Positions 5,817-6,505 of a stretch of 6,505 nucleotides of DNA are shown here, piece by piece. Source of the DNA: Fimbriimonadaceae bacterium (GTDB lineage Bacteria; Armatimonadota; Fimbriimonadia; Fimbriimonadales; Fimbriimonadaceae); assembly GCA_025451715.1 (NCBI GenBank), contig JANWJY010000046.1:1-6505 (forward strand). The letters are read 5' to 3'. The notes beneath the pieces were generated by a model. It had not been told where the DNA came from. It worked only from the letters and a program-made list of their open reading frames with translations, and ran no database searches. The first letter of the stretch is position 1; each line of letters opens with the position of its first letter. Both the position numbers and the translations under genes were made by a program.

Positions 5817-6505
5817 CTAACCGCCGCCGCGTCCGCCGCCCTGACGTTGAGTGAACGAGCTGTCCGGCGTTCCGCGAAAGAGCCGCGGAACGCTGGGGAA
5901 CCGCTCGGTGATCACGTAATAGTAGGTCCCCTTTGGAAACTCGGGCGTCACGCCCGTGCGACCGTTGCACTCGTCCAGATCACCGCGGCCAGCGACATAG
6001 TGCCAGTCCTCGACGAACGTGCCGTCGTGTGAACCGCCAGGTCCGTTAAGTCGACCGCCTGGCTTGACCCAGTAGCTCGGGTTCAGCACCTTAAGGCCGC
6101 TCTTGGGGTCCTTCGGGTCGCGATAGCCCCACTCGTCGTAGATTGGAAACCCGTCCGCGGCCCAACCGATGAGTCGCATGTCTGTAGGCTTTCCTAGAGT
6201 ATTGAGCAGTCCAACAGGCTCGCCGTGGTAGTGGTACACCCCTCGACGGTCGGCGTGGCCGTTGTTCGCGTCGATCTCCATCGCCCGCACGTTGCGCAGC
6301 GGCTCGTACGACCAACCCGAGTTGTTCTGGCCGTTCCAATACTGCTCCGGCCGCGGGTCAAACACGACCCCATTGAGTGCGATCCCGAACACGCCCCGGT
6401 TTGCTGGCGTCGCGCGGCGCTGGGTGCGCGGCTCCATCGCAACACGAAAGCTGTGGTTTTGCGCGCGAAGTGTAACAACCTCGTTGCGGTTCGTGAAGAC
6501 TCCGA
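5817..6505 (-). CDS. YHYH-domain protein, N-terminus outside the window
   Basis: The frame is open to the right edge, and 228 residues are visible. An ATG at 6437 exists, but the 22 codons before it (GVFTNRNEVVTLRAQNHSFR and on) continue the family pattern. The true start, and any signal peptide, therefore lies beyond the window. Recognisable YHYH-family segments, by visible residue: GIALNGVVFDP (40-50), the naming motif YHYH (90-93), GWAADGFPIYDEWGY (113-127), DGTFVEDWHYV (160-170) and LDECNGRTGVTPEFP (176-190), then an aromatic strand GTYYYVITERFP. The protein ends with a Gly-rich tail QGGGRGGG (221-228). YHYH proteins are mostly predicted to be secreted and have no established biochemical role. 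The many conserved His, Asp and Glu residues would suit metal binding, but that is inference. It precedes guaA by 49 bases on the same strand without an obvious functional link. Confidence 0.9.
   Translation of the reverse strand, partial: GVFTNRNEVVTLRAQNHSFRVAMEPRTQRRATPANRGVFGIALNGVVFDPRPEQYWNGQNNSGWSYEPLRNVRAMEIDANNGHADRRGVYHYHGEPVGLLNTLGKPTDMRLIGWAADGFPIYDEWGYRDPKDPKSGLKVLNPSYWVKPGGRLNGPGGSHDGTFVEDWHYVAGRGDLDECNGRTGVTPEFPKGTYYYVITERFPSVPRLFRGTPDSSFTQRQGGGRGGG

Noticed and set aside
6438..6505. Treating the ATG at 6437 as the start of the YHYH protein
   Set aside because: The 22 upstream codons are open and encode sequence matching the family's N-terminal region, so the gene runs off the edge.

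Overview
This is a chromosomal housekeeping segment from a G+C-rich bacterium. I see no mobile element, RNA gene, CRISPR array or phage gene. Seven of the eight genes lie on the minus strand. Read in their direction of transcription (right to left) they are: a YHYH-domain protein (cut by the right edge), GMP synthase guaA, a BON-domain lipoprotein, an uncharacterised exported protein with an altered HExxH-like motif, hypoxanthine phosphoribosyltransferase hpt, transcription terminator rho, and a small three-helix membrane protein of DUF5658 type. The only plus-strand gene is rdgB/HAM1 at the left edge, cut at its 5' end. It converges on the membrane-protein gene and overlaps its 3' end by 18 bases.

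The organism cannot be fixed from this window. The Rho is of the common bacterial type with a basic, Asn/Arg/Asp-rich N-terminal tail. Two lipoprotein-like proteins, a YHYH protein and a DUF5658-like protein next to ordinary purine genes would fit a Gram-negative-type, environmental lineage. Armatimonadota (Fimbriimonadia-like) is my weak guess, with Chloroflexota or Planctomycetota-type lineages as alternatives. Only the BON gene has a textbook Shine-Dalgarno sequence. Several other starts have none, and hpt uses GTG.

Left to right: 2-535 rdgB (+); 518-856 DUF5658-like membrane protein; 918-2327 rho; 2394-2918 hpt; 2931-3704 exported protein; 3815-4165 BON lipoprotein; 4241-5767 guaA; 5817-6505 YHYH protein. 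No gene-less stretch exceeds about 110 bases, and I found no convincing promoter or intrinsic terminator in the gaps. The tight spacing (12 bases between the exported protein and hpt, 66 between hpt and rho) suggests co-transcription of at least the exported protein, hpt, rho and probably the membrane protein.

Three genes handle purine nucleotides. GuaA makes GMP from XMP, Hpt salvages hypoxanthine/guanine to IMP/GMP, and RdgB destroys the deaminated by-products ITP, dITP and XTP. The other proteins have no visible functional tie to these. Nothing here looks like a clear new system. The most interesting item is the exported protein at 2931-3704, with its HHEFSS motif in place of HExxH. Next are the YHYH protein, the convergent gene overlap, and the repeat-rich tail of Rho.
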